This document shows positions 6,764 to 15,051 of a stretch of DNA of 64,000 bases, piece by piece; position 1 is the first letter of the stretch, and each line of letters begins with the position of its first letter. Origin of the DNA: CAVVKW01 sp963749035. Lineage in GTDB: Bacteria > Verrucomicrobiota > Verrucomicrobiia > Chthoniobacterales > JAATET01. A model generated the notes under the pieces. That model ran no database searches, was not told where the DNA came from, and saw only the letters and a list, made by a program, of their open reading frames with translations. The position numbers and the translations under genes were made by a program. The stretch lies in assembly GCA_963749035.1 (NCBI GenBank), contig CAVVKW010000004.1:1054001-1118000 (forward strand). The letters run 5' to 3'.

Positions 6764-8698
6764 TCACCCACGCTCCCGCCTACGAAGCGCGAGCCACGCG
6801 ATCACGTAAGTTCCGATCGCCCACAGTCCCAGGGAAACCACTCCCTCCCAGCCCACGCGGTCCTTGTCCAGCGTCCCCCCGGTCCGGAATCTTTCGTTGC
6901 GCGTTAGGTTGTCCAGCGCCGTCCCGTAATCTCTCGCGAGTTCGCCGGTCACCGGGATCCCCGACATCAAGCTCACGTCCATGATGCCCTGGGCCGCTGC
7001 ACTCGGCATCACGCGCGACACCCAGTAGGGCCCGTCGTCCATCAGCCCAGCCGAGGGCGTGAAACCCGAGAAGAGAATTTGCGGAATCAATACCAACGGC
7101 ACCAACATCACCGCCTGCAAGACCGAGCGCGCCAACGACGAAATCGCCAGACCAATCCCGACGCTCGCCACGCAGGTCATCATCAACCCCGCGATCTGCC
7201 ACCCATTCCGCCCCGGCATCCCGCCAAGGCAGATCGCCATCGTCCCGTAAAGAAGCAGACTTTGGACCGCGGTGATCCGCATCAACGACACCGATTTCGC
7301 CAAAAGGTATTCGTGGCGGCCAAGTCCCACCAGCCGCTCACGACGGAACATCGGTAATTCCTTCACGATCTCTTGAGCGGCGTTCCCGCATCCGAACCAC
7401 AGCGTCGCAATGTAGGCGAAAAATAACGCCAGCGACGCGTTCGTGCTGACCCACGTCACCAGCACCCCAATTAGAATCGGTTGCCCAAGCAGGATCGCCA
7501 GATTCTTCCAATCGGCACGGAGGATCGCCCATTCCCGCATCAGCAAAATCGGCAAGGCCCACGCCCTTTGAGCTCGGTCGTTAACGTGCGCCGGTCGGTT
7601 CTGGGCGGACTCGCCCGCCAATGGTGCCGCCAATACCCCCTCCATCTCCCGCACCCACTCGTCCGGCTCTCGTTCCAAAAGGCGATCGTAAAGCGTCGTC
7701 AGCCGCTCGACGCCAAACCGCTCTCGCGCCGCCGCGGCATCTCCGAAAAAGACCAGTCGTCCTCGATACAAGATCGCCAGAGCGTCCATCAAAAATGCGT
7801 TTTCCATGACGTGCGTGGTGCAAACGATCGTGCACCCGTTCGCCGCCAATCGGCGGAGCAATTGCATCAACGAAAACTCTGCCGCCGGATCCAGACCCGA
7901 AGTCGGCTCGTCCAGAAATAGCAGCCGAGGTCGCCCCAGCAACTCGGCCGCCACACTGACCCGCTTCCTCTGGCCACCGGACAGTGCCCCCACCTTCGTC
8001 CCGGCCCTCTCCGTCAACCCGAGGTCGTCGATCACGCTGGCCACCAAGCGCCGCCGCTCCCCCGGCGGCGTTCCCTTCGGCAGGCGCAACCACGCCGAAA
8101 ACGCCAGCGCCCGCTCGACCGTTAGCTCCCGGGGAACGATGTCGTCCTGCGGAACGTAGCCGAAGGAGTCCCCGAGCAAACCGGCGTCCTTCGAAAGATC
8201 CTCGCCGTTCACCAGCACCGTTCCACTGTCCGCCGGACGCAGGGCACACAGCGCATCCAGCAGCGTTGACTTCCCCGCGCCGCTCGGCCCGATCACCCCC
8301 ACGAACTCGCCTGGCCCGATCGCGAGCGACACGTCTCTCAAGATCACGGTCGAGTTCGCCGTTTTACGCAATTTTACGCAGGCCAGCGAAGCACCGTTCC
8401 CTTCCGCCGCCGGCACCAGCCGCCGCCCATCAAAACGAAACGCATGCGGTCCAACGCTCAGCCGGTCTCCGTAAACCAACTCATTCCGCTCGAACAGCCG
8501 TCCGTTCAAAAAGGAGCCGCTCCGGCTCCCCAAGTCTTCGAGCAACCACCCACCCTGGGAACGTCGGACGGCGAGATGTCGTCGCGACACCGAGGGGTCT
8601 TGCAGCAGAACGTCCACCTCCGGCGAGCGACCGATGATCAGCCCATCCCGCAGCTCGATGCTCCCCCCGCTGACCCTGGAATCATGCTCCCCGCCCAT
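6764..8698 (-). CDS. FHA domain - ABC ATPase - ABC-2 permease fusion protein
   Basis: A single-chain half-transporter of the ABCG arrangement (ATPase before membrane domain) with an added N-terminal forkhead-associated domain. Counted from TTG 8713 (649 residues), the FHA domain is at about 18-95 (IIGRSPEVDVLLQDPSVSRRH). The ATPase has Walker A GPSGAGKST (about 142-150), the signature ALSGGQRKRVSVA and Walker B RLLFLDEPTSGLDP. After it come six or so hydrophobic segments (about 395-645), including LVPLVLIPQILFSGFTP, typical of ABC-2 permeases. ATG 8698 is preferred as the start, TTG 8713 being 15 nt upstream. The FHA domain suggests control by a phospho-Thr partner. The substrate is unknown. 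Confidence 0.85.
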   Translation of the reverse strand: MGGEHDSRVSGGSIELRDGLIIGRSPEVDVLLQDPSVSRRHLAVRRSQGGWLLEDLGSRSGSFLNGRLFERNELVYGDRLSVGPHAFRFDGRRLVPAAEGNGASLACVKLRKTANSTVILRDVSLAIGPGEFVGVIGPSGAGKSTLLDALCALRPADSGTVLVNGEDLSKDAGLLGDSFGYVPQDDIVPRELTVERALAFSAWLRLPKGTPPGERRRLVASVIDDLGLTERAGTKVGALSGGQRKRVSVAAELLGRPRLLFLDEPTSGLDPAAEFSLMQLLRRLAANGCTIVCTTHVMENAFLMDALAILYRGRLVFFGDAAAARERFGVERLTTLYDRLLEREPDEWVREMEGVLAAPLAGESAQNRPAHVNDRAQRAWALPILLMREWAILRADWKNLAILLGQPILIGVLVTWVSTNASLALFFAYIATLWFGCGNAAQEIVKELPMFRRERLVGLGRHEYLLAKSVSLMRITAVQSLLLYGTMAICLGGMPGRNGWQIAGLMMTCVASVGIGLAISSLARSVLQAVMLVPLVLIPQILFSGFTPSAGLMDDGPYWVSRVMPSAAAQGIMDVSLMSGIPVTGELARDYGTALDNLTRNERFRTGGTLDKDRVGWEGVVSLGLWAIGTYVIAWLALRRRERG

Positions 8699-8745
8699 TC
8701 CACGCCCCGCCAAAGCACCCTCTTAACGACCAGCTCTCTCCGCCC

Positions 8746-9459
8746 TCACGGCACCACCGCCCAGACTTCGACCACCCGGTTCTTCTCCAAGTCGCCCTCA
8801 CCCAGCAGCTCCGAACTTCCCATACCGACCGCGTGCATGACGTTCAGAAGTCCATACCGCACTTTCAACGAGTCCAAGGCGCTCTCCGCTCGCTCGAGTG
8901 AGATCGCCAGATTCTTTTCCGGGTCGCCCTTCGTGTCTGCAAATCCCAGCACGACGAAGACGACCGTCGGATCATCGATCAATTCCCGTACCTGCTCCCG
9001 TTCGAGCTTCGCGCCGAGTTCGTCCGCACTTCGCTTTCCGATCCGCGTCTCACCCGATTCAAACGGAATGGTAATCACCTTCCCCATCCCCTGCGCGCGA
9101 TCGACCCGAACGTAAAACTGATCTTTATCATCCGAGTCGAGACTCGGAATCTGATCGATCCGCTCGAGAACCTCCTCCCGCACCGCGCGGTTCTCGTCGG
9201 CTTCCGGATCGAGATCCAACGTCTCCGGGGTCGGGACAGTCGTGATCTCCGTCACCTCCACTCCGACGGTCTCCTTGCCGACGGCCGCGTCGTCGACTCC
9301 CCCATCGTCGGGCGCTTTCAGACCGGGGTCTTCCGCGACTTCCGCGACTTCCGCGGCCACTGGATTCTCTTCGACCGTCGGCCCGGGCGGATCGACCGAG
9401 CGATCGCACCCAACGAACGTGACCCCACTTATCACCGAAAATACAATCAATCGCTTCAT
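8746..9459 (-). CDS. OmpA-family lipoprotein
   Basis: The 237-residue protein begins MKRLIVFSVISGVTFVGC, a lipoprotein signal with lipobox FVGC (Cys 18). Residues 20-100 are acidic, Pro/Val/Glu-rich and likely disordered. The C-terminal part (about 115-237) resembles an OmpA-like peptidoglycan-binding domain: VVFVVLGFADTKGDPEKN, followed by LAISLERAESALDSL and a final VVEVW. The usual motif order GxxDxxGxxxxNxxLSxxRA is recognisable. It probably tethers the outer membrane to the cell wall. It lies 47 nt upstream of the FHA-ABC gene on the same strand and may be co-transcribed with it. Confidence 0.75.
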   Translation of the reverse strand: MKRLIVFSVISGVTFVGCDRSVDPPGPTVEENPVAAEVAEVAEDPGLKAPDDGGVDDAAVGKETVGVEVTEITTVPTPETLDLDPEADENRAVREEVLERIDQIPSLDSDDKDQFYVRVDRAQGMGKVITIPFESGETRIGKRSADELGAKLEREQVRELIDDPTVVFVVLGFADTKGDPEKNLAISLERAESALDSLKVRYGLLNVMHAVGMGSSELLGEGDLEKNRVVEVWAVVP

Positions 9460-9513
9460 CGTTCAGAGGGTGCGCGATCCCGCCGCGCCGATCAACTCAC
9501 AACGCCTGCCCGC

Positions 9514-9921
9514 TCAGGGCTCCAGGGACAATCCCGAAAAATCACAGCCGGTCGCTTTGCAGAATCGTCCGAATTCATGGGAGTGAGATTTCAAAACGGT
9601 TCGCAGCACCGCGGAATCGTCCAGGAAGCCGATCTTGGGGATTCCGTTGGGGATGATCCCCACCGGCTTCCGAAGATACATCAGCGCAAACAACGACTCC
9701 GTCAGCGTCAGGATGTCCTCCGGCACGTATTTCTCGTCGAGACAGTCTTCGCAGAAGCGGACCAAAAACTCGGCCTGCTTCCGCATGTGCGGCTGGTCCG
9801 GCGGGTCCTCCTCGTTGACCATTGCCAGCACGAGGGGAAGCTCGTGCTCGAAGGTCGCCATCTGTCCGGCGGTGATCTTCTGAGCCCCGTTTCTTACAAA
9901 CTCTTGGATGTCGTTCAGCAT
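9514..9921 (-). CDS. DUF1232-like (YkvA-type) protein
   Basis: A 135-residue mostly helical protein. The segment ALMYLRKPVGIIPNGIPKIG followed by FLDDSAVLRTVL (about residues 79-110) matches the pattern of DUF1232 (xxYxLxPxDxIPDxIPxxGxLDDxxVL), a family of unknown function related to YkvA. The N-terminal half is charged and has no membrane segment. It starts at ATG 9921 and precedes the OmpA-like lipoprotein gene by 54 nt on the same strand. No function can be given. Confidence 0.65.
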   Translation of the reverse strand: MLNDIQEFVRNGAQKITAGQMATFEHELPLVLAMVNEEDPPDQPHMRKQAEFLVRFCEDCLDEKYVPEDILTLTESLFALMYLRKPVGIIPNGIPKIGFLDDSAVLRTVLKSHSHEFGRFCKATGCDFSGLSLEP

Positions 9922-10009
9922 ATCGTCGATTGGTTACGCGCTCATCCTGAATGGTTCCGCCCCGACAAGCAAACTGGCAATCGACCGACCATCGGCTATC
10001 GTGCCGATC

Positions 10010-10699
10010 ATGACGCGACTCATCCTCGCCGCTTCCCTCGGATTAGCTGCCGGCGTGCACGCCGAGCCAATCATCCGTGAGGACGACGCCATCTACCTCG
10101 CCGATTTCGACGCGCCGACCATGCGCCTGAACGTCCTCGAACCCGCTCCCGCGTATTTCGACTACGCCGGGCAACGCTACGTTGGCACCCTTCGCTTCCC
10201 TCAGTCCGTAGAGCTCGAGGCCATCTCGGAGCGCGCCTACCGCGTGAAGGGCAACGCGCGACAAGGTCAGATCCTCGGATGGGTGGCGCCCCGATTCCTC
10301 CAGACCATTCCGAAAGAGACGCTCGCCGCCTTCCGGGAGAGCGAAGAACGCCGGAAGCTCGTCGCCGCTCTCATCGCTGCCGGTGAAGTCGCCATGGGCA
10401 TGGTCACGGAAGAAGTCCAGGAAAGCATCGGATCGCCGCAAAAACGAAGCACTCGTAACACCGAAGCCTCCTCGACCGAACTCTGGGAATACGTCGAATA
10501 CGACCTCATCCCGCAATACAGCAACGTCGTCGGACCGCGGGGGGTGGTCACCGTTGCCACCACCTACGTAAAAACACCCGTCGGTCGGCTCTCGGTCGAG
10601 TTCACCGACGGCGTCGTCACCGCCTTGGATCAAAGCGAAGGCACGATCCTCGATGGAACGCAGACGACCATCGTCGCCCCGCCCGTTTTCGTTTATTGA
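10010..10699 (+). CDS. Exported protein with a BamE/SmpA-like C-terminal segment
   Basis: A 229-residue protein with a signal peptide (MTRLILAASLGLAAGVHA, cleavage about residue 18). The start ATG 10010 is preferred because an open upstream extension lacks signal-peptide character. The middle holds an SH3-like or all-beta stretch (about 40-95). The C-terminal half, with TEEVQESIGSPQKRS and then ELWEYVEYD (about 127-162), follows the pattern of SmpA/BamE-type folds, in which a G-x-P turn is followed by a Trp-Tyr strand. This assignment is by pattern only. It is an isolated gene between divergent or convergent neighbours. Confidence 0.55.
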   Translation: MTRLILAASLGLAAGVHAEPIIREDDAIYLADFDAPTMRLNVLEPAPAYFDYAGQRYVGTLRFPQSVELEAISERAYRVKGNARQGQILGWVAPRFLQTIPKETLAAFRESEERRKLVAALIAAGEVAMGMVTEEVQESIGSPQKRSTRNTEASSTELWEYVEYDLIPQYSNVVGPRGVVTVATTYVKTPVGRLSVEFTDGVVTALDQSEGTILDGTQTTIVAPPVFVY

Positions 10700-10718
10700 C
10701 GGGCGCGCGCCACGGAGT

Positions 10719-10967
10719 TCAGCGCGCGTCCGATTCCTTCAGGAGATCCAAAGCCTTCACGTAACTCTGGCGTTCGAGATAGTGCGCGAGCATCGGGGGA
10801 CATTCGTTGCCAGTGACGACGTCACGGGCCAACTCATCGACCTGACTCGAAGCCGCTTGGAGCGTCTTCAGATGCTCGTCCGGGTCCCGTTCGTAGAGCG
10901 CCCGGTCGGTCACCACGTCGAGCCGCCACTGGAGGGCGTCCCGGAGTTTTGCGAGAGTTGCGTCCAT
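10719..10967 (-). CDS. Small helical protein encoded directly after smc
   Basis: An 82-residue, charged, probably all-helical protein (LRDALQWRLDVVTDRALYER near the N terminus). It starts at ATG 10967, 7 nt after the smc stop, so it is very likely translated from the smc transcript. It does not look like the kleisin ScpA or the winged-helix protein ScpB. I recognise no family and infer no function beyond the linkage to smc. Confidence 0.55.
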   Translation of the reverse strand: MDATLAKLRDALQWRLDVVTDRALYERDPDEHLKTLQAASSQVDELARDVVTGNECPPMLAHYLERQSYVKALDLLKESDAR

Positions 10968-10974
10968 CAGCTCT

Positions 10975-13900
10975 TCAACGGGCGAGTGCCACTTCCTCGG
11001 AATGGAGATTCCCCGACTTCCCGAAGGTCTCGGCCACGCTGCGCGGATGGCCGTTCGAGCCGTTCGTTCCGTTGGCCCCCGCAGTGCCGTTGGTGCCGTT
11101 CGGGCTATCCGCGAACTTCACGCTCACCAGTTTGCTGACCCCGTGCTCTTCCATCGTCACGCCAAACACCATGTCGGCCCGCGCGATCGTGCGCTTGTTG
11201 TGCGTGATGACCACGAACTGACTTTGACCGACGAACCGATCGAGAATCTTGATGAACCGGTTGATGTTCGACTCGTCGAGCGGAGCGTCCATCTCGTCGA
11301 GCACGCAGAACGGACTCGGCTTCACCATGTAGATCGAGAACAGCAACGACACCGCCGTCATCGTCTTCTCTCCACCGGAAAGCAACGTGATGCTCGAAAG
11401 CTGCTTGCCGGGTGGCTTGGCGACGATCTCGATCCCGCTCTCCAGCGGATCGCTCTCGTCCGTGAGGATCAGGTTCGCCTTTCCACCCCCGAAGAGCTCC
11501 GTGAACATTTCTTGGAAATTCACGCGGATCTTCTCGAACGTTTCGGCGAACAACTCCTTCGTCGTCCGGTTGATCTTCGAGATCACCTCGAGCAACTCCG
11601 CCTTCGAGTTGATCAGATCCGTATTCTGCTGCTCCAGAAACGTGTAGCGCTCTTCGAGTTCCTCGAATTCCTGAATGGCGTCGATGTTCACCGGACCCAT
11701 CCGATCGATCTTCTCCGTCAGCTCGACAACCAATTCCTCGACGCGACCCCAAGGAACGCCCTCTTCTGACTCGTGATCACCGTTGAGCGTTGAGGGTTGA
11801 GTGTTGGGTGGAACTTCGACATCACCGGTCTCCCCTTCTTCACTCAACGGCGCACCTTCTCCCTTCGTCCGCTCCCCGAGCGCTTTCATCAACGCGTAGG
11901 AATCCGTTCGGAAACCCTCTAAATCGACCTGATACCGCTGAGTGACGTGCTCTCGGACGTGCTCGGTCCGCATCTCGAGCTGGGTGCCACGTACCTCGAG
12001 CTTGCCGCGGGAATCCTGCATGTCCGTCAGCCCACGCCGCGCATCGCGAAGTCGCTGTTCGACGGTTTCGCACTCTTCCTGCATCGCATTGCGGTCGGCC
12101 ATCAATCCCTCGACCTGCTGCTCGCCGCTCTCCAGCAACGCCTGCCAGGTGACGATGCTCCCGCGCATCTCTTCCGACTCCCCGTCGAAAGCGTGGATCT
12201 TCCGATCTGCGTCTTCGATATCGCGGCCACGCGACGCGAGCAATTCCGACAACTCTGCGACCCGCGCCGCCATCGGTCCGCGTTGCCGCGTCAGACTCTC
12301 CTGCTGCTGCCGCTCGGTGGCCACGCGCAGCCGCAGTTCACTCAACTCGTCAGCCATGGACCGCTCCTTGTCGCGCGCCACCTCGATTCCGCTCTCCGCA
12401 TCCGTCTGCCGGGTGCGCGCTTCGCCGACCAAGCCTTCGACCTCGCCGATCTGCGATTCGAGCGTCGAGACCTTCTCCGCCGCCTTCGCGACGGCCTCGG
12501 CCGTCTGCGTTACTTCCCGATCGTAATTCACCCGCCGGTTCTCGGCGTCCCGTTGCTGGCGCTCGCACATCGCGCACTCGCTCTGCGCCGTCGAAAATTC
12601 CACCTGCGCCGCCTGCACTTCGTCCCGCCCCATCCGCACCCGCTCCTGAGCCGATTCGAGCGCAGCCGAGGCTTCGTCGCGCCGACCAGCGCACTCCCCG
12701 GCCGTCTCGCGCAATCCCGCCAACTCCCGATCGAGCGCCGCGATCTCGTTTTTCCGCGCCAACGCCGAACTTCCCTTGTCGCCACCGCGTCCCCCCTGCA
12801 CGATCCCTTCGACCGAAACAAATTCCCCGCCCCGCGTCACAAACGCCAGTTGCGGATGATCCGGCTTGAGCGCAAAGGCCTGCTCGACCGTCGCCACCAC
12901 CGCGACGCCACCGAGCAACCGCTGGATCAACCCGGCGACGTCACCCTCCGCCTTCACCAGATCCACCGCCCAGGCCGAAGCGCCTTCGGGCAGCGCACCC
13001 GGCTCCCCGGAGCGGTCGGCGATCCAATCCCGCGGGATGACCGCTGCCTTCCCGAGCGATTTGGCAAACAACGTCTGCACCGCTGCTTCGGCGACGGAAG
13101 GGTCCTTGAACACGATCGCTTGCAGGTTTGCACCCAGTGCTGCTTCCACCGCCGGAATGTGCTCGGACGGCACGTCGATCAACGAAGCCAGCGCACCGAG
13201 CACCGCCGGTTTGAAAAATTCGGGATTGTCCAATCCGCGCAACACCGCCTGCGTCCCTTCGCCGAACCCCTCACCGGATTCCGCCAACTGACGCAACACG
13301 CCCAACTTGGAATCGACCTCGGCGACCCGGCGATTCGCCACGTTCAATTCCGACTCCGCCGACTGCCGCTCCCGCTGGACTTCGTCCTGCGCGGCCTGCG
13401 CTTCGCCGAGTTCCGCTTTCGCGCTACCCAGAGCCTCCTCGGCCGCACCGCGCCGATCCGCCGCCTTCGCGACTGCCGCTCCGGCCTCGTTCGTCGCCTC
13501 GCCGGCCGCCGCCGCCTCGGATTCCAACTGCCCCAACCTCGCCTCGCCGGCCTCCCGCCGACCACCAGCCGAAGCAATCTCGCCCCGCAACGCGTTCAGC
13601 CTGGATTCCAGCCCGCCGATCTCGCTTCGCAACGTATTCCCGCGCCGCTCGGCGTCCACCCTCTCGTCCCGCGCCGCGACCAGCCGCGCGTTCGCACCGT
13701 CCAGCTTCTCCTCGCCCGTCCGCATCAAGTCCAGCGTGTCAGCGATCATCTCGTCGGTCCGCGCGATCTGCGATTCTTGATCCCGCAATTTCTCTTCGCC
13801 GGATTCGATCTCAGCCCGATACCGCTCGATCAAATTCCGTGCTTCGACCGCGCGCTCACCGTTGGTCGCGATTCGATTTTCCGCCGAATAGATCTTGTTT

Positions 13901-14781
13901 CGCTGACTCTGCACGTTATCGCGCAACCCGGTCGCCTGCGCTTCCAGCTCGCCCAACCGGTCCCGGAGCTGCGCAAGTTCCAGCTCTCGGGTCTCGATTT
14001 CTCCCTCGAGACGCTGACGCGTCTCCTCACTCCCACCCAATTTCTCGCGGACGTCTTTCAGCTCCGTCTGGAGATTGTTAAAATTCCGGAACGACAAGTG
14101 CGTGTCGAAAACCCGGAGGTCCTCCATCACGCTCTGATACCGCCGCGCCTTCGCCGCCTGGCGTTGCAACGAACCGATCTGACGTTTGACTTCCTTGATG
14201 ATGTCCGTCACCCGCAGAAGGTTCGCCTCGGTGTAATCCAGCTTCCGCAGTGCTTCCTTCTTCTGCGCCTTGTATTTGGTAATTCCCGCCGCCTCTTCAA
14301 AAATCGCGCGCCGATCCTCGGGCCGACTGCTCAGGATGGCATCGATCTTCCCCTGCTCCATGATCGAATACGCCGACCGACCAATCCCCGTGTCCATGAA
14401 GAGCTGGTGGATGTCCCGCAGCCGACACGGGCTCTTGTTCAGCAGATACTCACTCTTCCCGTCGCGGAATACCCGTCGCGTGATGCGAACCTCGTTCCAC
14501 TGAACCCCGAGCTCTTTTTCGCAATCCGTAAACGTCAGCGACACCTCCGCCATTCCCAGTGCCTGCCGACTATCGGTCCCGCTGAAAATCACGTCCGCCA
14601 TTTCCCCACCCCGCAAGGCCTTCGCCGATTGCTCGCCCAAAACCCACCGCAAGGCGTCCAAGACGTTCGACTTTCCGCATCCATTTGGCCCGACCACCGC
14701 GGTAACGCCCTCGTTGAAATTAAGGACCGTTTTGGGCGCGAACGACTTGAAGCCGATCATTTCGAGGGATTGCAAATACAT
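10975..14781 (-). CDS. smc: Chromosome segregation protein SMC
   Basis: Structural-maintenance-of-chromosomes ATPase, 1,268 residues (usual length about 1,150-1,200). The N-terminal head has Walker A GPNGCGKSN (residues 31-39). Long coiled-coil arms flank a hinge at about 510-670. The C-terminal head has the signature LLSGGEKTMTAVSLLF and Walker B PFCVLDEMDAPLDESN. Two oddities lengthen it: an insertion at about residues 965-1005 before the C-terminal head, part of which is encoded by an intergenic-type repeat phrase, and an Asn-Gly-Thr-rich tail after about residue 1225. Start ATG 14781. Partner genes scpA and scpB are not in the window. Confidence 0.95.
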   Translation of the reverse strand: MYLQSLEMIGFKSFAPKTVLNFNEGVTAVVGPNGCGKSNVLDALRWVLGEQSAKALRGGEMADVIFSGTDSRQALGMAEVSLTFTDCEKELGVQWNEVRITRRVFRDGKSEYLLNKSPCRLRDIHQLFMDTGIGRSAYSIMEQGKIDAILSSRPEDRRAIFEEAAGITKYKAQKKEALRKLDYTEANLLRVTDIIKEVKRQIGSLQRQAAKARRYQSVMEDLRVFDTHLSFRNFNNLQTELKDVREKLGGSEETRQRLEGEIETRELELAQLRDRLGELEAQATGLRDNVQSQRNKIYSAENRIATNGERAVEARNLIERYRAEIESGEEKLRDQESQIARTDEMIADTLDLMRTGEEKLDGANARLVAARDERVDAERRGNTLRSEIGGLESRLNALRGEIASAGGRREAGEARLGQLESEAAAAGEATNEAGAAVAKAADRRGAAEEALGSAKAELGEAQAAQDEVQRERQSAESELNVANRRVAEVDSKLGVLRQLAESGEGFGEGTQAVLRGLDNPEFFKPAVLGALASLIDVPSEHIPAVEAALGANLQAIVFKDPSVAEAAVQTLFAKSLGKAAVIPRDWIADRSGEPGALPEGASAWAVDLVKAEGDVAGLIQRLLGGVAVVATVEQAFALKPDHPQLAFVTRGGEFVSVEGIVQGGRGGDKGSSALARKNEIAALDRELAGLRETAGECAGRRDEASAALESAQERVRMGRDEVQAAQVEFSTAQSECAMCERQQRDAENRRVNYDREVTQTAEAVAKAAEKVSTLESQIGEVEGLVGEARTRQTDAESGIEVARDKERSMADELSELRLRVATERQQQESLTRQRGPMAARVAELSELLASRGRDIEDADRKIHAFDGESEEMRGSIVTWQALLESGEQQVEGLMADRNAMQEECETVEQRLRDARRGLTDMQDSRGKLEVRGTQLEMRTEHVREHVTQRYQVDLEGFRTDSYALMKALGERTKGEGAPLSEEGETGDVEVPPNTQPSTLNGDHESEEGVPWGRVEELVVELTEKIDRMGPVNIDAIQEFEELEERYTFLEQQNTDLINSKAELLEVISKINRTTKELFAETFEKIRVNFQEMFTELFGGGKANLILTDESDPLESGIEIVAKPPGKQLSSITLLSGGEKTMTAVSLLFSIYMVKPSPFCVLDEMDAPLDESNINRFIKILDRFVGQSQFVVITHNKRTIARADMVFGVTMEEHGVSKLVSVKFADSPNGTNGTAGANGTNGSNGHPRSVAETFGKSGNLHSEEVALAR
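11783..11809. repeat. TTGAG phrase repeat inserted in frame in smc
   Basis: On the + strand the sequence runs TTGAGCG-TTGAGGG-TTGAGTG-TTGGG, four heptamer-like units. It is read in frame on the minus strand as part of PNTQPSTLNG in SMC. On the coding strand it resembles the CTCAACT phrases found before ispF and efp. Confidence 0.65.
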
Positions 14782-15000
14782 GGCGAAAACTCAGATTGAG
14801 GTGTTCCGCAAGATAGGACCCCGGATCGGCTCGAAGCAATCGCAAAACACTATTGGAGGGAATTCGGCCTAAGCCGACCACAACATCTAGTGTTCGACCG
14901 TCTCGGCGGTCTGGACGCCTAATCCTGCCGATGCCTAACGAAAATTCGAAACTCACGCCCGTTTTACCCTGCATCTAAACGAGTCGCTTCACTTTCATCC

Positions 15001-15036
15001 TGTATCAATCGGCGTCCATCTGCAAAATCTGCGGAC
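15001..15036 (+). repeat. Phrase repeat upstream of the M20 peptidase
   Basis: Reads as three variants of one unit: ATCGGCGTCC, ATCTGCAAA, ATCTGCGGAC. It ends about 15 nt before the ATG at 15052. It is the same kind of leader-located reiterated phrase as those upstream of ispF, exbD and efp but with a different unit. Confidence 0.5.
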
Positions 15037-15051
15037 AGACTTCATCTCACC

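Noticed and set aside
11947..14799. A 950-codon open frame on the + strand opposite smc
   Set aside because: It is antisense to an unmistakable SMC and is rich in Arg, Leu, His and Pro as expected for shadow frames in high-GC DNA. No domain is visible.
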